NCBI GenBank assembly: GCA_965229625.1
Contig: CBDDJJ010000001.1
Coordinates: 372,001 to 436,000 of the forward strand
Direction: 5' to 3'
Length of the DNA stretch: 64,000 bases
Source of the DNA: JANQIO01 sp965229625
GTDB taxonomy: Bacteria > Pseudomonadota > Gammaproteobacteria > Pseudomonadales > Halieaceae
The position numbers and the translations under genes are program-made. The notes beneath the pieces were generated by a model. The model was not told where the DNA came from. It saw only the letters and a program-made list of their open reading frames with translations, and ran no database searches. Every line of letters begins with the position of its first letter. Position 1 is the first letter of the stretch. Below, piece after piece: positions 53,498 to 62,275 of this stretch.

Positions 53498-54519
53498 GCC
53501 GGGTCCAGTACTTCCTCAAGGGCGCGCTCGATCCGCGTGGTCGATCCGGATTCGTCCAGCGGATCTCGACGCAGCCGGTGACGCAGTACCGAGGGCGCCA
53601 CCTGCCGGAGCTGCTTCAACCCGACCACTGGTTTGCCCTCAAGACTCGCCAACGCCCGGGCCGCGCGCACCAGGGTCAATTCGCCGCGCAGGCCATCAGT
53701 GCCCAAGGCCATGCACAGGGCTGCTGCACGCTCCAGAACCTCCGGTGCGAGGTCGATGTCATTGAGCTGGGTGCGCGCCTTCTCGACCTTGCGTCGCACC
53801 GCGCTGTCCTTGCGCTTCCATTTCTTGACGAACGCCTCGCGGTCGCGCTCGAACTCGTCGCGCAGTTTGACGATCTGAACGCGCATATCGAGCTCGGTGG
53901 GTGTGCGCACATCGACCGACAATCCAAAGCGGTCCAGGAGCTGCGGCCGCAGCTCGCCCTCTTCAGGGTTGCCGCTGCCAACCAGTACGAAACGGGCAGG
54001 GTGGCGAATACTCAGCCCTTCGCGCTCAACCACGTTTTCACCCGAGGCCGCCACATCCAGTAGTGCGTCGACAATATGGTCCTCCAGCAGGTTGACCTCG
54101 TCGATATACAGGAAGCCGCGGTGGGCCTGGGCCAGCAGTCCCGGTTCGAAGGCCTTCTCTCCCAGGCGCAGGGCTTTTTCCAGGTCCAGCGTACCGATTA
54201 CCCGGTCTTCGGTTGCCCCGAGAGGCAGATCGACAACCGGCATGGGCTGTTCGCGGGTATTGAAGTCCTTGCCACCGTTCTCACACTGGGCACAGAGACC
54301 AGGTGTGGGGGCCCCGGGGTCACAGTGGTAGGGACAGCCAGCCACTACCGGGATATTGGGCATCAGGGCGGCCAGTGCGCGGATGGCTGTGGACTTGCCG
54401 GTGCCACGGTCTCCAAATACCAGGACACCGCCGACGTCCTGGTCAACGGCTGCAATCAACAGTGCGGTCTTCATCTCGTCCTGGCCGACGATGGCGGAAA
54501 AGGGATAGGCGATAGCCAT
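53494..54519 (-). CDS. bchI: magnesium chelatase ATPase subunit I
   Basis: 341 residues. AAA+ ATPase; Walker A GDRGTGKST at about residues 37-45, Walker B FLYIDEVNLLEDH, and the sensor/Arg region GSGNPEEGELRPQLLDRFG. It begins the bchI-bchD-bchO transcription unit. The gap upstream (54520-54703, shared with a divergent hydrolase gene) contains a degenerate PpsR-type palindrome. Confidence 0.97.
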   Translation of the reverse strand: MAIAYPFSAIVGQDEMKTALLIAAVDQDVGGVLVFGDRGTGKSTAIRALAALMPNIPVVAGCPYHCDPGAPTPGLCAQCENGGKDFNTREQPMPVVDLPLGATEDRVIGTLDLEKALRLGEKAFEPGLLAQAHRGFLYIDEVNLLEDHIVDALLDVAASGENVVEREGLSIRHPARFVLVGSGNPEEGELRPQLLDRFGLSVDVRTPTELDMRVQIVKLRDEFERDREAFVKKWKRKDSAVRRKVEKARTQLNDIDLAPEVLERAAALCMALGTDGLRGELTLVRAARALASLEGKPVVGLKQLRQVAPSVLRHRLRRDPLDESGSTTRIERALEEVLDPA

Positions 54520-54616
54520 GCTTGCTTCCTTACATCTGCTGTGGCGCGCGCCGCTCAGGGTTCAACCGGTGGACTGGCGCTCGGGTCCTGTCGCCCATCT
54601 TTTACCCGCAGTGATG

Positions 54617-54634
54617 CGTAAACACAAGTTTACA
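54617..54634. promoter_or_regulatory. degenerate PpsR-like palindrome upstream of bchI
   Basis: Minus strand TGT-N12-ACG (one mismatch to TGT-N12-ACA); its interior, GTAAAC-N4-GTTTAC, is a perfect inverted repeat. No partner at the 7-8 bp spacing seen elsewhere, so PpsR control of bchID is less sure. The other promoter elements in the 184-bp gap are not evident. Confidence 0.4.
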
Positions 54635-54703
54635 CGCTACCGGTTTGGCGGCCTCTTGACCTGGGTCTGCTAGCATGGACCCTGGGTTTGGCAAAACACG
54701 GCT

Positions 54704-55582
54704 ATGAGCAGGACATTCCAGGAAGCGCTGGATGCGCGGCGCATCGGCGTTGATATCGAAGGATTCGGTACCGTCGCCTGCTACACGGATGAGCAGGTGG
54801 CAGGGCGCCCCTTGCTGTTGCTACACAGCATCAATGCGGCCCCCACTGCTCGCGAGGTAGCCCCACTGTTCGATGCCTACCGCCAGCGACGACCCGTCTA
54901 CGCGCTGGAGCTACCCGGGTTCGGATTTTCGGAGCGCCCTGCCATCGACTACGGTCCCGAGCTTTATGCTCAGTGTCTGCAGAACTTTTGTGAGCGGCAG
55001 TTCGATGAGCCGGTAGACGTGGTGGCGCTGTCCACCACAGCGGAGTTTGCAGCCCGCGCTGCGCTGGCGGCACCTGGGCTTTTCAACAGCCTGGCGCTGG
55101 TCTCACCGACCGGTATGGGCAGCCGCGAACCACCTTCAGGCGCGGCCAGCGAGCGGCTGCGCAAGTTGTTCTCGATACCCGTATTCAGCGCCGGCCTCTA
55201 CCGGGCGCTCACCACGCGTCCCAGTATTCGCTTTTTCCTGGGGCTGTCTTTCGAAAAGGACGTGCCCGTGGAGTTGCTCGACCAGGCCTGTGCCACCGCC
55301 CGGCAGCCGGGCGCGCGGCACGCACCGTTCCGTTTCCTTGCCATGGCGCTGTTTACCCCGGGTGCAAGGGAGCTGCTGTATCAACCGCTCGCAGTCCCCA
55401 CGCTGGTGCTGTATGACAAAGACCCGAACATAAACTTCGACCGGCTGCCCGAACTGCTGGCTGCGAACCCAATGATCAGCGCCGAGCGTATAGCTCCCAG
55501 CTGCGGTCTTCCGCACTGGGATGAACCGGACAAAACCATTGCTGTATTGGACAGCTTCTGGAACAAGAAGGGATCGCCATGA
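54704..55582 (+). CDS. alpha/beta hydrolase with altered nucleophile elbow
   Basis: 292 residues. Alpha/beta-hydrolase pattern: oxyanion-hole-like LLLLHSINAAPTAREVAPLF, LELPGFGFSERP, then the elbow VVALSTTAEFAARAAL, and a C-terminal CGLPHWDEP with the expected His. The elbow reads A-L-S-T-T instead of G-x-S-x-G: Ser110 is kept but both glycines are replaced. Divergent from bchI and overlapping the DUF3422 gene by 4 bp. No known photosynthesis role; substrate unknown. Confidence 0.75.
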   Translation: MSRTFQEALDARRIGVDIEGFGTVACYTDEQVAGRPLLLLHSINAAPTAREVAPLFDAYRQRRPVYALELPGFGFSERPAIDYGPELYAQCLQNFCERQFDEPVDVVALSTTAEFAARAALAAPGLFNSLALVSPTGMGSREPPSGAASERLRKLFSIPVFSAGLYRALTTRPSIRFFLGLSFEKDVPVELLDQACATARQPGARHAPFRFLAMALFTPGARELLYQPLAVPTLVLYDKDPNINFDRLPELLAANPMISAERIAPSCGLPHWDEPDKTIAVLDSFWNKKGSP

Positions 55583-56892
55583 CGGGCTCAACAGATCGGC
55601 CGGCTTCGCAGGCCCTGTCGCGGGAGGAACGCATACGACTCAGCAACGAGTGGCATGCGCGCCCGGGCCTGCGGCAATCGCCACCAATGCGCTGCACACA
55701 CCTGGTCTCCCTGCGCAACGAGGCCAGCATTGATGAGGCGCGCCAGGAGTTTGCAGACTTCTGCCGCAAACATGACGTCAGTGCACCCTCGGACAGGAGT
55801 CGCCAGCACAGCGTCAGGGTCGGGGCCTGCCAGGTCAAATGGGAGGGGCACACAGAGGCGGTCAGTCACACGGTTATGGTGCCCGGCAACGGGCAGCCGC
55901 CGTTCAGCGAAACCGCCCTCGACCTGCTGGACCGTGAAAAGCGCGACGCATTGACCAGGGACTTCCTGGTGGGCGTGCATATCGAAGTGTTGCCGGCACC
56001 GGGTGGGGATGACCCACAGGGCTACCAGCTGGCGTCTTCACTGCTCGCCTCGACTACGGTGCACGGTGGCTTGATGTCATCAGCACATGCGGCAGTTTGG
56101 TCGGCGTTTCAACTCGATGCGGATGGACTCGTACGTATCGTCGTCATCGACCTGGGCATCACCGAAGGCAGGCTGTCTCGACTGCTACAGCGACTTCTGG
56201 AAATCGAGTCCTATCGCATGCTGGCGATGATTGCGCTACCGAGGGCCAGGGACGCCATGTCAGCGCTGGGCCGCATGGAGCCCGCGCTCAATGAAGTCAT
56301 GACCCAGCTCGAGCAGGAGCGCACCGAGGCCGACCAGGAAGCGGCCCTACGTGCCATCACCGGTATCGCCGCCAGCGTCGAGCAGATCGTGTCTACCCAC
56401 GCCTACCGTTTCGCAGCGGCTCGCGCCTACGCCAGCATCGTGGAACGGCGCCTCGAGGAAGTCGGTGAGGAAAAGATTGGCGGCTACCAGAGCTACACCA
56501 ACTTCCTGTTGCGTTCACTGCAGCCTGCCATGCGCACCTGCGACGCCACCGAACGGCGCGCCAATGAGCTGGCACAGCGGGTCGCCCGGGCGGCCAACCT
56601 GCTGAATACCATGGTCGACATGGTGCAGAAGAAACAGAACCAGGCACTGCTGCAATCCATGGACGAACGAGCCCATATGGCGCTGCGCTTGCAGCAGGCT
56701 GTGGAGGGATTCTCCATCTTTGCTATCAGCTATTACGCCGTCGGGCTGCTGGCCTATGGATTCAAGGCCTTGAAGTCTGTAGGCCTGCCCGTTGACGCCA
56801 CGCTGCTGACCGGCATTGCCTCGCCGCTGGTCTTCGCGCTGGTCTGGGTGCTGGTGCGTTCAGTGCGGCGCCGCCTGGTGAAGCGAGACTGA
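55579..56892 (+). CDS. DUF3422 family membrane protein
   Basis: 437 residues. RLSNEWHARPGLRQSP and VKWEGHTEAVSHTVMV are the recognisable parts of the DUF3422 family, whose function is unknown. A long coiled-coil-like middle (residues about 225-375, with TLRA-type Glu/Gln/Arg/Ala heptads) precedes two C-terminal membrane helices (FAISYYAVGLLAYGFKAL and LLTGIASPLVFALVWVLV). The ATGA overlap with the preceding hydrolase gene indicates an operon and perhaps a shared function. Confidence 0.8.
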   Translation: MTGSTDRPASQALSREERIRLSNEWHARPGLRQSPPMRCTHLVSLRNEASIDEARQEFADFCRKHDVSAPSDRSRQHSVRVGACQVKWEGHTEAVSHTVMVPGNGQPPFSETALDLLDREKRDALTRDFLVGVHIEVLPAPGGDDPQGYQLASSLLASTTVHGGLMSSAHAAVWSAFQLDADGLVRIVVIDLGITEGRLSRLLQRLLEIESYRMLAMIALPRARDAMSALGRMEPALNEVMTQLEQERTEADQEAALRAITGIAASVEQIVSTHAYRFAAARAYASIVERRLEEVGEEKIGGYQSYTNFLLRSLQPAMRTCDATERRANELAQRVARAANLLNTMVDMVQKKQNQALLQSMDERAHMALRLQQAVEGFSIFAISYYAVGLLAYGFKALKSVGLPVDATLLTGIASPLVFALVWVLVRSVRRRLVKRD

Positions 56893-56979
56893 TACCCGAC
56901 GCTGGACCTGGGGAACATCCCCATGGCCTTGCTGTCTCCCGGGTGTGCTATACGAAGATGAGCAGCCCGGAGAATTTGC

Positions 56980-58380
56980 ATGGCCCAGCCAACACTGTCT
57001 GTCTACAACCCTTCGACTGGTGAGGAGATCGCCAGGCTAAAAACCGATGACGGGGCTGCGGCAGCCGCCAAGCTGGAGAGCGCCTGGCGGCGCTACAGCA
57101 ATCGGGCGAGCTGGCTGGAACTGCACCAGCGCATAGCGATTCTCGAGCGCCTGGTAGAGATCATGGTGAGGGACGAGGCGTCCTACGCGGAATTGATTGC
57201 CGCCGAAGGCGGCAAGCCCCTCAAGGACGCCGAGGTGGAGGCCGCGCGAGCAATTGCTGGCGTGCGCATTGCCATCAATACCATCAGCGAGCATCGCGGC
57301 AACGTGATTCCCCTCGGTCACCAGGCGGCCTCAGCCGGTCGACTGGCATTTACCCAGCATTTCCCGCGGGGCGTGGTCCTGGCCTTCAGCGCCTTCAATC
57401 ATCCTCTCAATCTCATTGTCCACCAGGTGGTGCCCGCGTTTGCGACGGGCAGCCCCTGCGTGGTGAAGCCGGCGGGCGACACACCACTGTCCTGTATCAA
57501 ACTGGTAGAGGCCATGCACGAGGCCGGCGTGCCGGAGGATTACCTGGCCTACAGCATCCCCCGGGATCTCGACGTGGCCGGCGAAATGGTTCGCAGTGAG
57601 CGTATCGCGTTCTTCAGTTTTATTGGCTCGGCCAGGGTTGGCTGGATGCTGCGCAGCCAGTTGCAGCCTGGCGTCCGTTGCGCGCTGGAGCACGGTGGTG
57701 TCGCGCCCTGTATCGTGACCGGCTCCGCTCGCCTGGAACTGGCTGTTCCCGCCATCACCAGGGGTGGGTTCTACCACGCGGGGCAGGTCTGTGTTTCCAC
57801 CCAGCGCATCTTCGTGCAGGAAAGCCTCCATGACATTCTTGTCGACATGCTGCAGGAGTCTGTAGGTGAACTGGTCGTTGGTGACGCCAGCGATCCGGCC
57901 ACCGATGTCGGGCCGCTGATACGCGCTGCGGAAGTAAGGCGCGTTCACGAATGGGTGGAGGAGGCCGTGTCGCTGGGCGGTAAGCTGGCGCTGGGCGGCG
58001 AGCCACTGGAGGGGAACTTTTTCCAGCCTACCATGGTGTTGGATCCCCCGAGGGAGGCAAGGCTCAGCAGCCAGGAAGTGTTTGGCCCGGTGCTGTGCAT
58101 TTATCCCTACGCGGAGCTGGAGCAGGCGCTGGACGCCGCCAATCTTTATCCTCACGCCTTCCAGGCGTCTGTATTCAGCGAAAACGTCAGCACCGTCCAG
58201 GCGGCGTTCCAGCGCATTCACGCTTCGGCGATCATGATCAACGACCACACGGCATTTCGCGACGACGCCATGCCGTTTGCAGGTCTCGACGCGTCGGGAC
58301 TTGGGGTCGGTGGCATCCCCTACACCATAGAAGACATGCAATTCGAAAAAATGCTGGTATTAAAAGACGGCGGGAACTAG
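56980..58380 (+). CDS. NAD(P)-dependent aldehyde dehydrogenase family protein
   Basis: 466 residues, typical ALDH. Cofactor-binding VVKPAGDTPLSCIKLVEAM, the general-base Glu in CALEHGGVAPC, and the catalytic Cys in HAGQVCVSTQRIFV are all present. Substrate unknown. It is 46 bp upstream of an acetolactate-synthase-like gene on the same strand, which suggests that the aldehyde may come from or feed a ThDP-dependent carboligation/decarboxylation. Confidence 0.9.
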   Translation: MAQPTLSVYNPSTGEEIARLKTDDGAAAAAKLESAWRRYSNRASWLELHQRIAILERLVEIMVRDEASYAELIAAEGGKPLKDAEVEAARAIAGVRIAINTISEHRGNVIPLGHQAASAGRLAFTQHFPRGVVLAFSAFNHPLNLIVHQVVPAFATGSPCVVKPAGDTPLSCIKLVEAMHEAGVPEDYLAYSIPRDLDVAGEMVRSERIAFFSFIGSARVGWMLRSQLQPGVRCALEHGGVAPCIVTGSARLELAVPAITRGGFYHAGQVCVSTQRIFVQESLHDILVDMLQESVGELVVGDASDPATDVGPLIRAAEVRRVHEWVEEAVSLGGKLALGGEPLEGNFFQPTMVLDPPREARLSSQEVFGPVLCIYPYAELEQALDAANLYPHAFQASVFSENVSTVQAAFQRIHASAIMINDHTAFRDDAMPFAGLDASGLGVGGIPYTIEDMQFEKMLVLKDGGN

Positions 58381-58426
58381 TCGACCTCCAACACCTCTAA
58401 GCCCCCAACTTTTCAAGGGAGTCCCG

Positions 58427-60079
58427 ATGAAAGCCTCAGACCTGTTTGTGCAATGCCTGGAGCGCGAGGGTATCGAGTACATTTTCGGCGTGCCCGGCGA
58501 GGAGAATGCCGACTTCATGCTCAGCCTCGAGGCCTCGGAGCAGATACGCTTCGTGCTCTGCCGGCATGAACAGGGCGCGGCCTTCATGGCGGAAATCTAC
58601 GGCCGCCTCACAGGCACGCCGGCAGCCTGCCTGTCTACCCTGGGGCCGGGCGCCACCAATCTGATTACCGGCGTTGCCGATGCCAATATGGACCGGGCAC
58701 CGATGCTGGTGCTGACAGGGCAGGGCAGCACCAGGCGGCTGCACAAGGAATCCCACCAGATCATGGACGTGGTGAAGATGTTCGAGCCGGTCACCAAGTG
58801 GGCGGAGACCATCATCCACGCCGATACCATTCCCGAGATCGTACGCAAGGCGGTACGCATCGCGCGTTCGGAAAAGCCCGGGGCCGTACTGATCGAATTG
58901 CCTGAAGACGTTGCAAAACATGAGACCGACGCATTGCCCATCGAGCCGGTGCGCTATCGGCGCCCGATGGCCAACCGCGGCGCTGTGGCCGCTGCTGCCG
59001 AACGGATTCGGGCGGCGCGGCGGCCGGTGATCCTGGCGGGCAATGGCTGTGTGCGAAAACGCGCCTCCGAGCAGTTGCGCGAGCTGGTGGACCTTACCGG
59101 GATTGGCGTGCTCAATACGTTCATGGGCAAGGGCGCGGTTGATCCGTCATCGCCGCACTGCCTGTACACCATCGGGCTCGGCACCAAGGACATCGGCACC
59201 TGTGCAATCGATGCCGCCGACCTGGTGATTGCCATCGGCTTTGACATGGTGGAGTACCACCCGCACCTGTGGAACCCGGATGGCGACAAGCCGATTATCT
59301 CCATTGACTTTGAACCGGCGGAGATAGACAGCAACTTCCAGCCTGAGATCGAACTGGTTGGCGATGTCGCTGACAACATTTGCGGACTGGTGCATGAATT
59401 CCGTGACCAGCCCGCCCCGGCCTTCGATACCCAGCAGCAGACCGCTACCCGGGACGATATGCGCAGAGAACTGCTGGAGTACGCCGATGACACTGCCGCA
59501 GGCAGGATAAAGCCACAGAAGGCACTCTATGACGTGGAGCAGGTATACGGCGCTGACGGCCTGGTGCTGTCGGACGTGGGCGCCCACAAGATGTGGATTG
59601 CCCGCCACTACCACTGCGGCACACCCAACGGCTGCCTGATTCCCAACGGCTTCTGCTCAATGGGTTTTGCGTTGCCCGGTGCCATTGCCGCCTCGCTGGT
59701 GGAGCCGCAGCGCAAAATCCTCGCGATCTGTGGCGACGCCGGTATCCTGATGAACGTGCAGGAAATGGAAACCGCCCGGCGCCTGTCCAGCAATATCACG
59801 GTCATGGTCTGGGAGGACAACGCCTACGGCCTCATCGCGTGGAAGCAGTGGCAGGAGTTTGGCCGTCACACCGACCTGTCTTTCGGCAACCCGGACTGGG
59901 AGCAGTTGGCGGGGGCCTTCGCCTGGGAGTTCCAGAGGGTGGAAGCATCCACCGAGCTTTCGGGTGCCATCGAAAAGGCCGCCGAACACCAGGGTCCCAG
60001 CCTTATCGTGCTGCCCATCGACTACGACGAAAACCAGAAACTGAGCCAGCGACTCGGCGAACTGACCTGCTCGATATAA
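58427..60079 (+). CDS. thiamine-diphosphate enzyme, acetolactate synthase large-subunit-like
   Basis: 550 residues. Three-domain ThDP enzyme: the catalytic Glu in LCRHEQGAAFMAEIYGR, and the cofactor motif GDAGILMNVQEMETARRLSS ending with NITVMVWEDNAYG. FAD-binding middle domain FKTVxG-like part is not obvious. Resembles catabolic acetolactate synthase or acetolactate-synthase-like decarboxylases. No regulatory small subunit follows, which argues against biosynthetic IlvB. The real substrate is open; oxalyl-CoA or benzoylformate type decarboxylases are alternatives. Confidence 0.85.
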   Translation: MKASDLFVQCLEREGIEYIFGVPGEENADFMLSLEASEQIRFVLCRHEQGAAFMAEIYGRLTGTPAACLSTLGPGATNLITGVADANMDRAPMLVLTGQGSTRRLHKESHQIMDVVKMFEPVTKWAETIIHADTIPEIVRKAVRIARSEKPGAVLIELPEDVAKHETDALPIEPVRYRRPMANRGAVAAAAERIRAARRPVILAGNGCVRKRASEQLRELVDLTGIGVLNTFMGKGAVDPSSPHCLYTIGLGTKDIGTCAIDAADLVIAIGFDMVEYHPHLWNPDGDKPIISIDFEPAEIDSNFQPEIELVGDVADNICGLVHEFRDQPAPAFDTQQQTATRDDMRRELLEYADDTAAGRIKPQKALYDVEQVYGADGLVLSDVGAHKMWIARHYHCGTPNGCLIPNGFCSMGFALPGAIAASLVEPQRKILAICGDAGILMNVQEMETARRLSSNITVMVWEDNAYGLIAWKQWQEFGRHTDLSFGNPDWEQLAGAFAWEFQRVEASTELSGAIEKAAEHQGPSLIVLPIDYDENQKLSQRLGELTCSI

Positions 60080-60104
60080 AACGGGGCGCGCACGGAGCAA
60101 CCAC

Positions 60105-61643
60105 ATGGAAATGTCAGAGATTCATCGCATCGCGGTCACCATTGCCGAATACGGCGTGCTGCTGTTTTCCTTCCTGGTGGGGCTGGGCGTGTTGGCGATA
60201 TTCATCATGTACGTGGTCGACAAGACGCAGACCAAGCACACCATTCGCCGCAACTATCCGGTGGTCGGGAGATTCCGCTACCTGTTTGAACACATCGGTG
60301 AGTTTTTCCGCCAGTACTTCTTCGCCATGGACCGCGAGGAGTTGCCCTTCAATCGCGCCGAGCGTTCCTGGGTCTACCGGGCTGCCAAGGAAGTGGACAC
60401 CACCGTGGCCTTCGGCTCGACCCGTGCCCTCGACCATGAAGGCGATGTGATTTTTCTCAACAGCGCCTTCCCAACCCTGGACGAAGACGCCGTTGAGCCG
60501 AAACCTGTCACCATTGGTGCAGGCGTTGCTCAACAGCCGTACACGACGGCCTCCATATTGAATATTTCGGCCATGAGCTACGGCGCGATCTCACGGCCTG
60601 CCGTGCTGGCGCTGTCCAATGGCGCCCGGGAGTCTGGCATCTGGATGAATACCGGGGAGGGAGGGCTGTCGCCTTACCATCTCGAAGGCGGCGCCGACAT
60701 TGTGTTCCAGATCGGTACCGCCAAATACGGCGTGCGCGACGAGCATGGCCAGCTCGACGATGACAAGTTGAGGCAGATTGCCGCCCACGAACAGGTCAGG
60801 ATGTTCGAGATCAAGATGAGCCAGGGCGCCAAGCCCGGCAAGGGCGGGATCCTGCCCGGTGAAAAGGTCACCGAAGAGATTTCCCGGATTCGCCACATCG
60901 GTATTGGCGAAGACTCCATCAGCCCCAACGGCCACAAGGACATCCGTTCGGAAGGCGATTTGCTCGACATGATCGAGCGCGTCCGCCGTGTGACAGGCAA
61001 ACCGGTGGGCTTCAAGACGGTGGTGGGGCAGTTGAACTTTTTCCACGACCTGTTTGTCGAGATTCACCGCCGCGGCATCGCCTCCGCACCGGACTTCATC
61101 ACCATCGACAGCGCAGACGGCGGGACTGGCGCGGCGCCACAGCCCCTGATTGATTACATGGGTATGCCACTCAAGGAAAGCCTGCCCATTGTGGTGGATC
61201 TGCTGCACGAATACGGGCTGCGCGAACGCATAAAACTGGTGGCTTCCGGCAAGCTTATTACGCCTGGCAAAGTGGCCTGGGCACTGGCGGTGGGGGCCGA
61301 CTTCTGTACCTCAGCGCGTGGCTTCATGTTCGCACTCGGCTGTATCCAGGCCCTGCAGTGCAACAAGAACACCTGTCCCACCGGGATCACGACCCATAAC
61401 AAGGAGTTGCAGCGCGGCCTGGTGCCGCAGGAAAAATGCAAGCGCGTGGCCGCGTACGCCAGGTCCATCGCCTACAGCGTCGGCATTATCGCCCACTCCT
61501 GTGGCACCAGTGAGCCGCGTGGACTGATGCGTCATCACATGCGTGTCATCGAGAGCAGCGATCGCTCGGTGGCAATGAACGAACTGGATCCCTTACCGGC
61601 TGTCCGCCCCGAATACGCTGGTGGTGCGGGGGCGCAGTCATAA
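60105..61643 (+). CDS. membrane-anchored FMN-binding glutamate-synthase-family protein
   Basis: 512 residues. An N-terminal membrane helix (YGVLLFSFLVGLGVLAIFIM) precedes a domain like the FMN/3Fe-4S half of glutamate synthase: ISAMSYGAISRPAVLALSNG, MNTGEGGLSPYH, IDSADGGTGAAPQPLIDY, and cysteines in CIQALQCNKNTCPTGI, which would hold the 3Fe-4S cluster. There is no amidotransferase domain, so it is not a complete glutamate synthase. The physiological reaction of this stand-alone group is unknown. Confidence 0.87.
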   Translation: MEMSEIHRIAVTIAEYGVLLFSFLVGLGVLAIFIMYVVDKTQTKHTIRRNYPVVGRFRYLFEHIGEFFRQYFFAMDREELPFNRAERSWVYRAAKEVDTTVAFGSTRALDHEGDVIFLNSAFPTLDEDAVEPKPVTIGAGVAQQPYTTASILNISAMSYGAISRPAVLALSNGARESGIWMNTGEGGLSPYHLEGGADIVFQIGTAKYGVRDEHGQLDDDKLRQIAAHEQVRMFEIKMSQGAKPGKGGILPGEKVTEEISRIRHIGIGEDSISPNGHKDIRSEGDLLDMIERVRRVTGKPVGFKTVVGQLNFFHDLFVEIHRRGIASAPDFITIDSADGGTGAAPQPLIDYMGMPLKESLPIVVDLLHEYGLRERIKLVASGKLITPGKVAWALAVGADFCTSARGFMFALGCIQALQCNKNTCPTGITTHNKELQRGLVPQEKCKRVAAYARSIAYSVGIIAHSCGTSEPRGLMRHHMRVIESSDRSVAMNELDPLPAVRPEYAGGAGAQS

Positions 61644-61663
61644 ACACACAACAGGAAAAACCC

Positions 61664-62272
61664 ATGAAAAGCCTACTGAAAAAACTACAGGACCTGATGG
61701 AGTCGACCCGCGCGGCCGACTTCCTGGGTCCGCTGGCCCTGCGCCTGTATCTCGTACCGGTATTCTGGATGGCCGGCCAGAACAAGCTCGGCAGCTTTGA
61801 CAGCACCGTGCAATGGTTCGGCAATCCCGATTGGGGCCTGGGCCTGCCATTTCCCTGGCTGCTGGCCTTCCTCGCGACCTGGACGGAAGTACTGGGGGCT
61901 GTCAGCCTTCTGCTCGGCATCGCCGTACGCTGGTTCGCGGTACCGCTGATGTTCACCATGATTGTTGCCGCCACCACCGTGCACCTGGAGAACGGCTGGC
62001 AGGCCATCGCCGACCCCGGCGCTCCGTTCGCCAATGAGCGTGTCGAGGCGTCCGCAGAGAAGATCAGCAGGGCGCGGTCCATTCTTCGCGAGAACGGCAA
62101 CTACGACTGGCTGACCTCCAGTGGCAGCATCGTCATACTCAACAACGGGATCGAGTTCGCAGCGACCTATTTCATCATGCTGCTGGCGCTGTTTTTCACT
62201 GGCGCCGGGCGCTACCTGAGCGTCGATTACTGGGTCGGTCGAAAAGTTCTGCCCCAGCAGCACGATAGCTGA
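61664..62272 (+). CDS. DoxX family membrane protein
   Basis: 202 residues, four or so membrane helices. LRLYLVPVFWMAGQNKLGSF near the start, WLLAFLATWTEVLGAVSLLL and LGIAVRWFAVPLMFTMIVAA resemble the DoxX/HvfX group. A non-membrane stretch (residues 120-160) lies before the last helix. Function unknown; family members are linked to thiosulfate:quinone oxidoreductase and to redox-stress membrane complexes. It ends 3 bp before the antiporter gene. Confidence 0.8.
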   Translation: MKSLLKKLQDLMESTRAADFLGPLALRLYLVPVFWMAGQNKLGSFDSTVQWFGNPDWGLGLPFPWLLAFLATWTEVLGAVSLLLGIAVRWFAVPLMFTMIVAATTVHLENGWQAIADPGAPFANERVEASAEKISRARSILRENGNYDWLTSSGSIVILNNGIEFAATYFIMLLALFFTGAGRYLSVDYWVGRKVLPQQHDS

Positions 62273-62275
62273 TCC

